Assembly: GCA_018433945.1 (NCBI GenBank)
Contig: JAHDQF010000018.1
Span: 1 to 43,093 of the forward strand
Reading direction: 5' to 3'
DNA length: 43,093 nt
Source: Proteiniphilum sp.
GTDB lineage: Bacteria; Bacteroidota; Bacteroidia; Bacteroidales; Dysgonomonadaceae
Below the pieces are notes generated by a model. That model was given only the letters and a program-made list of their open reading frames with translations. It made no database searches and was not told where the DNA came from. The first letter of the stretch is position 1, and each line of letters starts with the position of its first letter. Below are positions 42,893 to 43,093 of this stretch, piece after piece. Made by a program: the position numbers and the translations under genes.

Positions 42893-43093
42893 TTTTCAAG
42901 TAATTATTTGATTTTAGTTTTCCAAGTTGATTCTTAATAAACGAATTCCCAATATCAGACTTCGCCAGAAATTTTAATATAATTTTTAAAAATATGCCAT
43001 TTTGTCATTTATAAATTATTGATAATCAAATATTTAATTTTTTTGGAATTTTTCGATTTTAATGTCCAATTATTTTTTTGCGATTAATGCTTC
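42893..43093. other. AT-rich non-coding end of window
   Basis: I see no open frame, hairpin or clear TAnnTTTG promoter in this stretch. It may hold the leader of the polymerase gene or be the gap to a further operon gene outside the window. Confidence 0.4.

Noticed and set aside
1-43093. tRNA, rRNA, riboswitch and CRISPR features
   Set aside because: No cloverleaf-like stretch, conserved rRNA block, known riboswitch core or regular repeat-spacer series was recognised by eye; a covariance-model scan would be the decisive test.

Overview
The window looks like a chromosomal segment of a Bacteroidales bacterium, probably a peptide-fermenting Dysgonomonadaceae/Porphyromonadaceae-type organism (inference; no rRNA is present). 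Reasons: promoter-like TAnnTTTG/TTTG elements instead of the E. coli type, a two-domain fucokinase/GDP-fucose pyrophosphorylase (Fkp), an ECF sigma factor beside a DUF4252 gene, a GH92 mannosidase, and secreted dipeptidyl peptidase plus OPT and POT peptide transporters.

Layout. 1-0.6 kb: the rpsL-rpsG end of a ribosomal operon (minus strand; only the first 11 complete codons of rpsG are inside the window). 0.9-2.8 kb: ECF sigma factor, probable anti-sigma partner and DUF4252 protein. 2.9-10.9 kb: GC-rich core metabolism, namely a membrane protein with a degenerate Nudix-like domain, a DPP IV-type peptidase, an OPT oligopeptide transporter flanked on both sides by octamer tandem repeats, and a GH92 lipoprotein. 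11-12.6 kb: a ZIP metal transporter and a small outer-membrane-like protein. 12.7-15 kb: gmd and fcl, the de novo GDP-L-fucose pathway. 15.1-17.1 kb: a Fur-family repressor with a clear operator over its own promoter, followed by a TonB receptor gene broken at two places. 17.1-18.6 kb: a POT peptide transporter whose start codon overlaps the stop codon of a leftover Wzc tyrosine-kinase tail.

18.6-28.2 kb is a mosaic of remnants and small selfish or defence-type genes: pieces of Wzc, of an AAA ATPase and of a WecA-like transferase/epimerase pair; a TOTE-type primase-helicase with a deleted primase core; an intact DUF4143 ATPase with a strong dyad in its promoter; a HigB/HigA-ImmA toxin-antitoxin pair (antitoxin frameshifted); a broken GT4 glycosyltransferase; a small coupled gene pair with one in-frame stop; a DUF262-FkbM-GT2 chimera; and a MazF-like toxin/antitoxin pair. 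Two families of transposon-end-like repeats are dispersed through and around this region.

28.3-42.9 kb is a surface polysaccharide (O-antigen or capsule) cluster on the minus strand. Going with transcription, it starts with an O-antigen polymerase/ligase-like protein, then a GT4 glycosyltransferase, an ADH-Gfo/Idh/MocA fusion carrying an in-frame palindromic insertion, an alpha/alpha-toroid protein, a DUF354 protein, and an epimerase with a WecA-like initiating transferase. A truncated second gmd, fkp (fucose salvage) and a second epimerase/WecA pair follow. A third, dead copy of that pair lies at 19.3-19.9 kb. The 34-43 kb part is markedly more AT-rich than the rest, which suggests separate acquisition. 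Together the genes would make GDP-fucose by two routes, load a first sugar on undecaprenyl phosphate, extend it and polymerise or ligate the glycan. No tRNA, rRNA or CRISPR array was seen.
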